Source: an uncultured Clostridia bacterium (GTDB lineage Bacteria > Bacillota > Clostridia > TANB77 > CAG-508). From it: DNA of 17,564 bases. The notes below the pieces were generated by a model, which worked only from the letters and a program-made list of their open reading frames with translations, ran no database searches and was not told the origin of the DNA. Both the position numbers and the translations under genes were made by a program. This document shows, piece after piece, positions 1-6,947 of the stretch. The stretch spans positions 1 through 17,564 of the forward strand of contig CAKPDO010000033.1 of NCBI GenBank assembly GCA_934148985.1. Direction: 5' to 3'. Within the stretch, counting starts at the first letter, position 1. Each line of letters begins with the position of its first letter.

Positions 1-97
1 TGTCTTTTTTAGTATGCTAGTTAAAAAAAGTTTTCTACATATATTGCCTTTTTTATACTACCTTCCCTTTCTTCTTTTGTTTTGTGGTTTTTATTTT

Positions 98-113
98 ATT
101 ATAGATTGTCGAA
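98..113 (-). promoter_or_regulatory. Possible promoter -10 and Spo0A-box-like site for a gene left of the window
   Basis: TATAAT lies on the minus strand at 103-98, and TGTCGAA, identical to the core of the Spo0A box, lies at 107-113 on the plus strand. No convincing -35 element is spaced for this -10. Nothing coding is visible in positions 1-142, so this may be the upstream region of a minus-strand gene outside the window. This is a motif match only. Confidence 0.25.
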
Positions 114-142
114 AAATACAATATTTTTTTGGAAAAAAGAAA

Positions 143-176
143 AAATATAGTGTGATATAATTTTCACACTATATTT
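143..176 (-). terminator. Intrinsic terminator after the prepilin-like gene
   Basis: A perfect 13-bp stem (143-155 with 164-176) has an 8-base loop. Read on the minus strand it is followed by a T-rich tract (complement of the A-run at 133-145). It sits about 75 bases past the stop codon of the minus-strand gene at 250-1461, in the right orientation to end that transcript. Confidence 0.75.
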
Positions 177-237
177 AATATTCTATTTTAAAATATCCTT
201 AAAATCCTGTATTTAATTAATCTTAATTAACCATTTT

Positions 238-249
238 GTGGCATACCAC
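238..249 (-). repeat. Short hairpin directly after the prepilin-like stop codon
   Basis: GTGG-TATG-CCAC on the minus strand is a 4-bp GC-rich stem with a 4-base loop, starting at the first base after the TGA stop. It is short and could be chance. It is listed because diversity-generating retroelement targets often carry a GC-rich hairpin with a tetraloop just after the variable region. Confidence 0.3.
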
Positions 250-1461
250 TCATTTTACATAAAGTGTAGCACGTGAAGTATCGTAGGAGGTTGCAAGGTT
301 CGGAGAAGTATTGTAATTATTACTTGGTGCATTAAAACCGCCCGAATAGCCTCCACGTTCAACTCGATAATCGGTCTTGTGAGCCTCTAATGTCCACTCA
401 TAATGACATCCATATAAATCATAAACATTATTTATAACATCTGTACTTTTGTTTCCTGTTTTTGTTGTATTATTGTAAATTAAGTCATCTGCTGTTCCAA
501 CCGTCTTATTATTTTTTGCCATCCAATTCATCATTGCATCATATTGGCTTCCCCAAATCATACTGCTTACAACTTTATCACTATCTGTTGTAAATGTTTT
601 TATTTTTGTGTATAATCCATACCAAGTTTTTGTTTCAATATTACTTGCATCTGCTGTTGTAACATTATTTTCAACCACACTTGCATTTTTAAAAACAATA
701 TTGTTATTTACATCTAATCCAGCCTCATATCTTGCTACATAAAATCCTTTATATTTTAATACACTCTCTATCATTGCATTATATTCTGTAGTCAATTTTT
801 TCATTGTTATTTTTCCTTCAACAGTATCCAAGTTTCCTTCATCATAACTACTTACAACATCTGGCTCCCTACGTTCTGCTGAACTTCCCTGATAATTTAT
901 ATTACTTGGATACACTAAATATCCATTACTTCCAGAAAAATTATACAAAATTCCTTTATAATCATTTCCAACCTTTACAGCCATTGGTGTATATGTCTTT
1001 CCACCTGAAGTTCCAGCCTCTTCACTTTTAGGTAACTCATCTTCTCTACTTGTATCTAAAACCACATCATCAACTGGCACCCAAACAAATTCGCTTCCTT
1101 TTATTTCCACTACAACTCCAGTATCAACTGTTCCAGTTATATATGTTGCACCATCAGGCAAAGCAAAATATTTTCCAGCACCATCTGTTGTTGCTTGAGC
1201 ATTTGGATTTTCTCCATAACTTGACGGATTTGTTATAGCTGTTCCAGCTGCTTGCCCAATTGCTTCCATTTCAATCAATTTATCTTTTTCCTCTTTTTGT
1301 GACGTTTCTACTTTTTCTTTTGCTTCTGTTGTTCTTTTTAATATCCCATTTTGTCCTGTTAGCGCACTAATACTTACTCCTGCTAGAATTAAGATCAAAA
1401 TCATCGTGACCACAAGAGCAATCAGAGTAATCCCATTTTCGTTAAATTTATTATTTTTCAT
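250..1461 (-). CDS. Prepilin-like surface protein with C-terminal FGE/C-type-lectin-like domain
   Basis: The 403-residue product begins with a charged leader ending at Gly10, then ITLIALVVT and a hydrophobic helix to about residue 34. This is the type IV prepilin/pseudopilin pattern processed by prepilin peptidase, except that the usual Glu at +5 is Ala15. Residues ~36-70 form a charged helix. The rest resembles the sulfatase-modifying-factor (FGE)/C-type-lectin fold: FVWVPV (125-130), GFYVARYEAG (239-248), YDLYGCHYEWT (347-357), RVERGG (366-371) and a terminal SRATLYV. That fold also occurs in retroelement-diversified proteins. The last ~34 residues are rich in Asn, Ser, Tyr and Gly, and the DNA there is less AT-rich than the rest of the gene. 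A GGAGGA site at 1473-1478 supports the ATG. Probably a cell-surface or pilus-associated binding protein; the ligand is unknown. Confidence 0.75.
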   Translation of the reverse strand: MKNNKFNENGITLIALVVTMILILILAGVSISALTGQNGILKRTTEAKEKVETSQKEEKDKLIEMEAIGQAAGTAITNPSSYGENPNAQATTDGAGKYFALPDGATYITGTVDTGVVVEIKGSEFVWVPVDDVVLDTSREDELPKSEEAGTSGGKTYTPMAVKVGNDYKGILYNFSGSNGYLVYPSNINYQGSSAERREPDVVSSYDEGNLDTVEGKITMKKLTTEYNAMIESVLKYKGFYVARYEAGLDVNNNIVFKNASVVENNVTTADASNIETKTWYGLYTKIKTFTTDSDKVVSSMIWGSQYDAMMNWMAKNNKTVGTADDLIYNNTTKTGNKSTDVINNVYDLYGCHYEWTLEAHKTDYRVERGGYSGGFNAPSNNYNTSPNLATSYDTSRATLYVK

Positions 1462-1523
1462 AATTTATCATATCCTCCTAACTATAACTTATAGTTTTTT
1501 TCTTTATCTATTACTTTATTTTC

Positions 1524-1552
1524 AATATATCATATTTTGCAATCACTTTCAA
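1524..1552 (-). promoter_or_regulatory. Sigma-A-type promoter for the prepilin-like gene
   Basis: On the minus strand there is a TTGAAA -35 (1552-1547), a 17-base spacer and a TATATT -10 (1529-1524) preceded by TGA, which gives an extended -10. Transcription would start near 1517, about 55 bases before the ATG. Confidence 0.55.
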
Positions 1553-1645
1553 TTGCTTTTAGCAATGTCATACATTTGTAAAGTTAATGTAATATTTTCG
1601 TAATATAATCTTTTACATAATTTTAAATTGGTTCATACTCTTACT

Positions 1646-1662
1646 TGTCGATTTCTGTCGAA
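1646..1662 (+). promoter_or_regulatory. Tandem Spo0A-box-like sites
   Basis: TGTCGAT at 1646-1652 and TGTCGAA at 1656-1662 are direct repeats ten bases apart, one helical turn. The second matches the Spo0A-box core exactly and the first with one change. They end ten bases before the -35 of the promoter at 1672. Control by Spo0A is inferred from the motif and spacing only. Confidence 0.4.
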
Positions 1663-1671
1663 CGATTTTCC

Positions 1672-1700
1672 TTGACATTACTAGTTTTGCCATTTATAAT
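1672..1700 (+). promoter_or_regulatory. Perfect consensus sigma-A promoter for the Rpn nuclease gene
   Basis: TTGACA (1672-1677), a 17-base spacer and TATAAT (1695-1700). Both hexamers match consensus at the ideal spacing. The leader to the proposed start is about 90 bases. Confidence 0.8.
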
Positions 1701-1780
1701 AATTTTATAAAGTTTTTTCAAACTCAATTAAATCAAAATTTTAGTATTCTTAATACTATCAAATTTTTAAAATTTAAAAG

Positions 1781-1790
1781 AAAGAAGTGA
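1781..1790 (+). promoter_or_regulatory. Ribosome binding site that places the nuclease start at an ATA codon
   Basis: AAAGAAGTGA matches the anti-Shine-Dalgarno complement AAGGAGGTGA at eight of ten bases. It lies six bases before the ATA at 1797. No ATG, GTG or TTG in the nuclease frame lies within a usable distance of it. Confidence 0.55.
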
Positions 1791-1796
1791 ATTAAT

Positions 1797-2702
1797 ATAG
1801 AAAAAGAACAAAAAAATGAATCATTAAATCCAAAAAATGACTACGTATTTAAACGTATTTTCGGACGCCAAGGTAATGAATCGATTACAAAAGATTTTCT
1901 TAGCGCTACCTTAAATCAAAATATTACAGATGTTGCTTTAGAAAGCGACGCTACATTACCTAATGACATATTAGATGATAAAGTGGGCATTTTAGATGTT
2001 AAAGCTAAAATCGACGGTCATATTAATTGTGATATTGAAATGCAAGTTGTTAATAAAAAAAATATTGAAAAAAGAATTTTATTTTATTGTAGTAAAATGT
2101 ATATTCAAAGTATTAAATCTGGCAAAGATTATTCTACTGCCGAAAAAAGTATAGCTATTTTAGTTTCTGATTATGAACTTGATTCTTTAAAAGATGTAAA
2201 AAAATATTCGTCTAAATGGAATTTCCGTGAGGAAGAATACTCAAATGTCATCTTGACAGATGCTATTGAGGTTATTATAATAGAATTACCCAAGTTTGAA
2301 AAATATAAAAATAATACTGCTTTAGCAAGCTGGGTAAAATTTATTAATAATCCAAAGGTGATCGATATGAGTAATAAAGAAATTAAAAAAGCCAAAAAAG
2401 TTTTAGATGAACTTAGCCAAAATGAACATGAAAGGCGTTTAGCTGAGCTAAGAGAAAAATATATTATGGACCAAAAAGCTATTGAAGCTGCTGGATATGA
2501 CAAAGGTTTGGAAGATGGAAAAAAGCAAGGTATTGAGGCTGGCGTTGAACTTGGCAAAAAGCATGGCATTGAAATTGGTGTTAAACAGGGTATCTCTGCC
2601 ACCAAAATTGAAATTGCCAAAGAAATGAAACTGCAAGGTTATGATAACAATGCCATACAAAAATTAACTGGCCTAAGTATTAAAGAAATAGAAGATTTAT
2701 AA
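1797..2702 (+). CDS. Rpn-family PD-(D/E)XK nuclease (putative transposase), non-canonical start
   Basis: About 301 residues if translation begins at the ATA. The N-terminal PLNPKNDYVFKRIFG-like segment (LNPKNDYVFKRIFG, residues 10-23), GILDVKAKID (64-73) and DIEMQV (79-84) are hallmarks of the Rpn/PDDEXK_2 family, whose members cut DNA and promote RecA-independent recombination. Asp67 and Glu81-x-Gln83 fit the catalytic positions. The C-terminal third is a charged helix with repeated GI/E-x-G-KK-G units, then a helix-turn-helix-like end (LTGLSIKEIEDL). The frame is open from 1791 after a TGA at 1788. The only in-frame canonical start is GTG 1983, which would delete the conserved N-terminus. 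So the ATG has probably mutated to ATA, leaving the gene weakly translated or silent. No inverted repeats mark it as a mobile element. Confidence 0.8.
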   Translation: MEKEQKNESLNPKNDYVFKRIFGRQGNESITKDFLSATLNQNITDVALESDATLPNDILDDKVGILDVKAKIDGHINCDIEMQVVNKKNIEKRILFYCSKMYIQSIKSGKDYSTAEKSIAILVSDYELDSLKDVKKYSSKWNFREEEYSNVILTDAIEVIIIELPKFEKYKNNTALASWVKFINNPKVIDMSNKEIKKAKKVLDELSQNEHERRLAELREKYIMDQKAIEAAGYDKGLEDGKKQGIEAGVELGKKHGIEIGVKQGISATKIEIAKEMKLQGYDNNAIQKLTGLSIKEIEDL

Positions 2703-2728
2703 AATTTTTATTGAGTTTGAAAAAAAGC

Positions 2729-2765
2729 AACGAGCAATAAGACCTAAATTATCTTATTGCTTGTT
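2729..2765. terminator. Bidirectional terminator between convergent genes
   Basis: A 10-bp perfect stem, AGCAATAAGA (2733-2742) with TCTTATTGCT (2752-2761), extends to 14 bp by one wobble and three more pairs. On the minus strand it is followed by a run of seven T (2727-2721), and on the plus strand by TGTTTTC. It lies between the stop codons of the nuclease gene (+) and the ribbon-helix-helix gene (-). Confidence 0.75.
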
Positions 2766-2811
2766 TTCAACTTCATATAAGCGGTTACTAAAAAACTACC
2801 TCCTAAAATAT

Positions 2812-3168
2812 TTATTTAACCTTAAAAGCTCTGCCATCATATTTATCAATAAAATCTTTTATGCTTCCATTGACCAATCTACTAAATGAAATTCCTGTAT
2901 CATCTCTTAATTTTATTATTTGATCAAAAAATTCTTTTCTAAATAATATAGAGCGATATATTGAATCTGTTTTATATGGCTTTTTATAATATTTTATTTT
3001 GTCCTTATTACGTAAAGTAGTTTCTATACATATATTAACCAATTTGCTTACTGATGCATCATATACATTATCACTTAAATACTGTAATTTACTATATAGA
3101 TCTTCATCTATATGCAAGCTTCTAGTAACCGTTTCGCCTTTTTTGTATAGTCTTTCTATTGGTTCCAT
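2812..3168 (-). CDS. Small protein with two tandem ribbon-helix-helix-like units
   Basis: 118 residues from the ATG at 3168, chosen because AGGAGG lies six bases before it. A longer reading from 3210 would have no such site. Residues ~14-55 show a strand (TRSLHI), a helix (DEDLYSKLQYLSDN) and a second helix (ASVSKLVNICIETTL). Residues ~70-110 repeat the plan with IYRSILF, RKEFFDQIIKLRDDTG and SFSRLVNGSIKDFI. RHH/CopG repressors normally make one such unit per chain and bind DNA as dimers through the strand, so this chain could be a built-in pseudo-dimer. The upstream DNA has several TTRTACAA-like repeats that may be its operator. No toxin partner is next to it. DNA-binding autoregulator is an inference from motif order. 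Confidence 0.6.
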   Translation of the reverse strand: MEPIERLYKKGETVTRSLHIDEDLYSKLQYLSDNVYDASVSKLVNICIETTLRNKDKIKYYKKPYKTDSIYRSILFRKEFFDQIIKLRDDTGISFSRLVNGSIKDFIDKYDGRAFKVK

Positions 3169-3181
3169 GTTGTACCTCCTG

Positions 3182-3258
3182 TTATACAATAATATATTAG
3201 AATTATACAAAATTTTTCATTTAAATTATACTAATATTTTTGGTACATTATTGTACAA
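3182..3258. promoter_or_regulatory. Series of TTRTACAA-like repeats, possible RHH operator
   Basis: TTATACAA (3182-3189), TTATACAA (3203-3210), TTATACTA (3226-3233) and TTGTACAA (3251-3258) are in the same orientation with start-to-start spacings of 21, 23 and 25 bases, about two helical turns each. They cover the DNA just upstream of the ribbon-helix-helix gene, including ATTATA/TATAAT -10-like sequences on the minus strand. Autorepression is the inferred role. Confidence 0.45.
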
Positions 3259-3347
3259 CTAATGGTTCATTTTTTAAAATTTAATTATTTTCTTTTTTAT
3301 TAAAAATATTATATTTGCACAAAATCAAAAATAGCACAATTTTATAA

Positions 3348-3377
3348 AAGCACTGATTAAATTATAAATCAGTGCTT
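3348..3377 (-). terminator. Intrinsic terminator of the ATPase / small membrane protein unit
   Basis: An 11-bp perfect stem, AAGCACTGATT (3348-3358) with AATCAGTGCTT (3367-3377), has an 8-base loop. On the minus strand it is followed by TTTTATAAAA. It begins seven bases past the stop codon at 3385. Confidence 0.8.
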
Positions 3378-3384
3378 CTACATT

Positions 3385-3663
3385 TTATTCATTACTTTCT
3401 TGGTTATTATTTTCATCTGTATTTTGATTTTCACTATCTGATGAATTTTTTTCGTTATCATTATTTTCATTGTTTTCGTTGCTATCCGCATTTTCCTCTG
3501 AATTACTTTCATCATTATTACTTTCTACAGATGAGCTGTTATTACTTGTTTCATTTGCCGTGCTAGGCGCTTTGTTCATCCAAACAATTCCAACAATTAA
3601 TAAAATCAAAACTATAACCATTGCTAAAATTTTTAATAATTCAATTTTGGTGTCTTTGTCCAT
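3385..3663 (-). CDS. Small single-pass membrane protein with acidic low-complexity tail
   Basis: 92 residues from the ATG at 3663, which has AGAGG seven bases upstream. A longer reading to 3711 lacks such a site. After a short basic-acidic start (MDKDTKIELLK) a hydrophobic helix spans about residues 11-29. The remaining ~60 residues are almost only Ser, Asn, Glu and Asp, with no aromatic or cysteine residues, so they are probably disordered and outside the membrane. The gene follows the P-type ATPase by 76 bases on the same strand with no terminator between, so co-transcription is likely. No family is recognised; a role beside the ion pump cannot be shown from sequence. Confidence 0.65.
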   Translation of the reverse strand: MDKDTKIELLKILAMVIVLILLIVGIVWMNKAPSTANETSNNSSSVESNNDESNSEENADSNENNENNDNEKNSSDSENQNTDENNNQESNE

Positions 3664-3739
3664 TTTCAATCCTCTTTCTTCTTGTTTTTTTCCAATTTTA
3701 ACATAAACCATAACATTTTACAAGCAATATTTTTATATT

Positions 3740-6290
3740 TCACTTAATGTTCACATTTTGGACTTTTTTAAATATTTCCATTCCCAAAACCAAAGGAACT
3801 GTAAGAGCAAACAATTTAAAAACATCTTTTATCTGTAGTAAATTTAAATGAAAAAATGACCCAATTGGCTTAAATTGTACAATTAAAATCTGTATAATTA
3901 TAGTTACAATTATTGATATTATTAAAAAACGATTATTTCGAAATGGAATTTTAAACATTGACATTTTCTCACTTCTGCAATTAAATATTTGAATATTCTC
4001 CATAAATACCATAAGTGTTAATAAATATGTTCTAGTAAGAGCAATATCAAAATTTTTAATTTTATATAAATACATATAAAAAATAAATTCAATAATAGCC
4101 ATTATAGAACTAGAAATTAAAATTTCTTTTATCATTAAACTATCAAATATTTTTTGTTTTTTTACTTTTTTCTTTAAAACATCTTCTGTATCTTCTTCAA
4201 AAGCCAGTGCATCTCCTTGTATACCATTACTTATTAAGTTGAGCCATAAAAGCTGAATTGCAACTAATGGTATTGGCATATTAAAAATAATTGCTAAAAT
4301 AAATAGGATTATTTCCGAAAAGCCTGTAGATAAAAGTAAATATATTACTTTTCTAATGTTATTGTATGCACGTCTTCCTTCCTCTACGCCTTTTACAATT
4401 GTAGAAAAATTATCATCTGCAATTATCATATTTCCCGTATCTTTTGCAATATCAGTTCCGCTTCCCATAGCCACTCCTATACTTGCTGCTTTAAGAGCTG
4501 GAACGTCATTTACTCCATCGCCTGTTACAGCTACAAAATCGCCATTTTCTTTAACTTTGTTTACAATTTCTAGCTTTTCCATAGGAGTTACTCTTGAATA
4601 TACTTGATTAATATCTAATTTTTTTCCAATTGCTTCTGCCGTATTTTTTTGGTCGCCTGTTATCATAATAGTTTTTATTCCCGCACTCTTGCACATTTTT
4701 ACAGCATCTTCTACACCTTCTCTTATTGGGTCAATAAATCCTACTAAACCTAAAAATGTAAGCTCTTTTATGTCTTTTTCTTCGTATTCTTTCTTGTTTT
4801 TTAAATTATTTTTTCTTAATTCAGCAACACCTATAACTCTATACCCGGCATTTGCAAGACTTTCATTTTGTTTCAAAATTTTTGCTTTGTCAATTTTCTC
4901 ATCTTTTCCATTAATATTCATATATTCACAAAAATCTAATATTCTCTCTGGTGCACCTTTTACACTTAAATAAGTTTTTCCATTCTTTTCGAAAAAAACT
5001 GCCGAATATTTTAATACAGGTTCATATGCTATTTTGAACTTAATTTTCGGAATATCTTTAATAGAAGCCTTTAAACCTAATGCTAAAAAAGCAATATCTA
5101 TTGCATCACCTGTATGAACCCATTTTTTATTTTCTAATTTCAATACTGCCTCATTATTCATCATTCCCATCAAACTTATATTTTTTATCTCATCTTTTAT
5201 ATTTTCATCATATTCAATTTCTCCAATGTCGTTATATCCAACTCCTCTAACATATGCTATACTATCTTCTGGGAAAATTATCTTTTTGGCTGTTTGTTCA
5301 TTTGCGGTCAATGTTCCAGTTTTATCTGTTGCAATCACATTACAACTTCCTAGGCTCTCTACAGAACTTAGCTTTTTTATTATTACATTTTTCTTAGCCA
5401 TTTTTACAGATGCAACTCCCAAAACAATTGTCATCGCAATTGATAGCCCCTCCGGAATTGCCGAAATTGTAAGAGCTATTACAGCTGAAAATATTTCAGA
5501 AATTTCATAATTTTTAAAATACAAAATAATAGATAAAATTATAGCCAAAATTATAAAACCAATACTTATTTGCTTAGAAAACTTGTTTAATTTTATCTCT
5601 AAAGGAGATTTTGCATCTTCAGAAAGTAATACATTTTCTGCAATCTTTCCGAATTCTGTTTCTTTTCCTGTTGCTATAACTACTCCTCTGCCTCTACCAC
5701 TTGTAACAACTGTCCCAGCAAATGCTGTATTTAACCTATCTGGTAATTTGGTATTAGAAGGCAATTCCTCTGTAATTTTATTTTTAGGGCTAGTTTCTCC
5801 GTGTTAAAATTGATTCGTCTATACTTAGCTTTTTTGCATCTATCAGTCTTAAATCTGCGGGAACTTTGCTTCCTGACTCTAAGTCTACAATATCCCCGAT
5901 TACTACATTTTCAGAATTTATTTCTTGCAATATATTTTCTCTTACAACCCTTGCTTTTATCTTTATCATGTCTTGAAGTTTATCTGCACTTTTTTTAGAT
6001 TTCCATTCTTGAACTGCTCCAATAATAGCATTTATTGTAATTACTATAACAATAAAAATCGCATCAGCAAAGCTTTTTATAATCACAGAAAAAATTGATG
6101 CAACTACCAATATTAAAACTATTGGACTTTTAAATTGCTGCAAAAAAACATTAAGTTTTGTTTTTTCTTTACCTTTTGGAATTTCATTTTTTCCGTTTAA
6201 TAACAATCTTTGTTCAGCTTGCTTTTGACTTAGTCCCTCTTCTGAAGAATTTAATTTTTCTAACACTTGCTCTACATTTCTATCCCACAT
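3740..6290 (-). pseudogene. P2-type cation-transporting ATPase, frameshifted in the TGET motif
   Basis: Two reading frames together make one ~849-residue P-type ATPase. The first part (6290 to about 5803) has the cation-ATPase N-terminus, two membrane helices and the start of the actuator domain, running to LSIDESILT then a stop. Dropping one base at 5802 joins it to GETSP and the rest: PEGL in helix 4 (~279-282), DKTGTLT with phosphorylated Asp322, KGAPE (~444), TGDGVND (~589-595) and the C-terminal membrane helices. In helix 6 the usual NLVTDG of calcium pumps reads NLISNG, so the ion specificity may not be calcium. The ATG at 6290 has a GGAAG site. The gene is likely inactive unless the insertion is a sequencing error. 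Confidence 0.85.
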
Positions 6291-6322
6291 AAAAATCTTC
6301 CTTTCTAATTTATTATTTACTA

Positions 6323-6351
6323 AATATAAAAATTTTATGATTAATTATCAA
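6323..6351 (-). promoter_or_regulatory. Sigma-A-type promoter for the P-type ATPase
   Basis: On the minus strand there is TTGATA (6351-6346), a 17-base spacer and TATATT (6328-6323). The start would be near 6316, about 25 bases before the ATG. Confidence 0.55.
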
Positions 6352-6378
6352 TTTTTGGATAGAAATTTTTACTTATTA

Positions 6379-6405
6379 ACATATTTCGACAAAATTCATA
6401 ATATA
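6379..6405 (+). promoter_or_regulatory. Sigma-K-like promoter with overlapping Spo0A-box-like site
   Basis: AC at 6379-6380 is followed after 16 bases by CATAATATA (6397-6405), close to the sigma-K pattern AC...CATANNNTA. TTCGACAAAA (6385-6394), the reverse complement of the extended Spo0A box TTTTGTCGAA, lies in the spacer. A weak TATATT at 6404 could instead serve sigma-A. Late-sporulation expression is inferred from the pattern and from the coat-like product. Confidence 0.35.
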
Positions 6406-6406
6406 T

Positions 6407-6428
6407 ATTAAGCAAATATTTGCTTAAT
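6407..6428. promoter_or_regulatory. 22-bp perfect palindrome, probable operator
   Basis: ATTAAGCAAAT (6407-6417) is followed directly by its exact reverse complement ATTTGCTTAAT (6418-6428). It lies between the putative promoter and the GGAGG site (6437-6441) of the gene at 6451. With no loop and no T-tract it fits a dimeric regulator site better than a terminator. Confidence 0.55.
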
Positions 6429-6450
6429 TAATTTATGGAGGAAAATTTAA

Positions 6451-6897
6451 ATGGATGACAAAAATATGAATGTTGATATGCTTAGACCACCACGTCCACA
6501 TTGTCCATGCTTCGATGTTAATGGTTTAATTGCTAATGGAAAACAATTTGATTTAGATATAACTTTACCAGAGGATTCTAGAGATGTTGTATTTGGTACA
6601 ATAAAAAATGTATTTAAAGAGCCAATTAAAGATGCTGTTGTTAAACTAATAGAAATTGATTTTGGAAAAGATGGAAGAAAAAAGAGAATTCCTGTATCTC
6701 ATACTTTTACAGATGAACATGGTGAATTCGTTTTTGGACCTCTTTGCCCTGGAAAAAAATATGCTATAGATATTTGGGTAAATGATGTACGCCATTACAA
6801 TATGGAATTTAAAGGACATCATGAGGGAAAATGCCTAAAAGGTATGCCTAGTGAAAAATGCGAATGTGAAATAGATGAAGGTCCTTGTAGAGGATAG
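6451..6897 (+). CDS. Beta-sandwich (carboxypeptidase-regulatory-like) protein, possible spore surface protein
   Basis: 148 residues. After a Pro/His/Cys N-terminus (RPPRPHCPC, residues 12-20), residues ~46-112 look like a CarboxypepD_reg/transthyretin-like beta-sandwich: VVFGTIKN, an AVVKLIE strand, then HTFTDEHGEFVFGPLCPGKKYAIDIWV, a run typical of this fold, here given in two parts as HTFTDEHGEF and VFGPLCPGKKYAI. The C-terminus has three Cys in GKCLKG...KCECEIDEGPC. There is no signal peptide or membrane helix, as is usual for coat proteins made in the mother cell. GGAGG nine bases upstream supports the ATG. The gene is monocistronic, with its own promoter region and terminator. Spore-surface location is inferred from resemblance to clostridial proteins and from the sigma-K-like promoter. 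Confidence 0.65.
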   Translation: MDDKNMNVDMLRPPRPHCPCFDVNGLIANGKQFDLDITLPEDSRDVVFGTIKNVFKEPIKDAVVKLIEIDFGKDGRKKRIPVSHTFTDEHGEFVFGPLCPGKKYAIDIWVNDVRHYNMEFKGHHEGKCLKGMPSEKCECEIDEGPCRG

Positions 6898-6903
6898 TTT
6901 TTC

Positions 6904-6947
6904 AAAAAGAAGGTATCATTTTATTAACAAAATGATACCTTCTTTTT
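6904..6947. terminator. Strong bidirectional terminator
   Basis: A 19-bp perfect stem (6904-6922 with 6929-6947) has a 6-base loop and is flanked by A and T runs, so it works in both directions. It starts seven bases after the coat-like gene and lies about 85 bases past the end of the minus-strand operon that finishes at 7031. Confidence 0.9.

Larger units (their letters stand above)
1462..1796. other. Divergent intergenic region with promoters in both directions
   Basis: This 335-base gap separates the minus-strand prepilin-like gene from the plus-strand nuclease gene. It holds a promoter for each, tandem Spo0A-box-like sites at 1646-1662, a 7-bp hairpin AACTATA/TATAGTT (1480-1486/1490-1496) immediately 5' of the prepilin ribosome binding site, and another 7-bp hairpin TAGTATT/AATACTA (1742-1748/1752-1758) in the nuclease leader. 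No coding sequence was seen. Confidence 0.6.

Noticed and set aside
250..1461. A complete diversity-generating retroelement in the window
   Set aside because: No reverse transcriptase, accessory protein or template repeat was found; only a possible target tail is present.
2171..2660. Long open frames on the minus strand opposite the Rpn nuclease gene
   Set aside because: They mirror the repeated coding strand and have no ribosome binding site or recognisable domain; they are shadows of the nuclease frame.
1797..2702. Insertion sequence, since Rpn proteins are often called transposases
   Set aside because: No terminal inverted repeats or target-site duplication are visible around the gene.
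5790..5815. Programmed frameshifting in the P-type ATPase
   Set aside because: No slippery heptamer or following hairpin is seen at the shift, and the shift falls inside an essential motif. A mutation or sequencing error is simpler.
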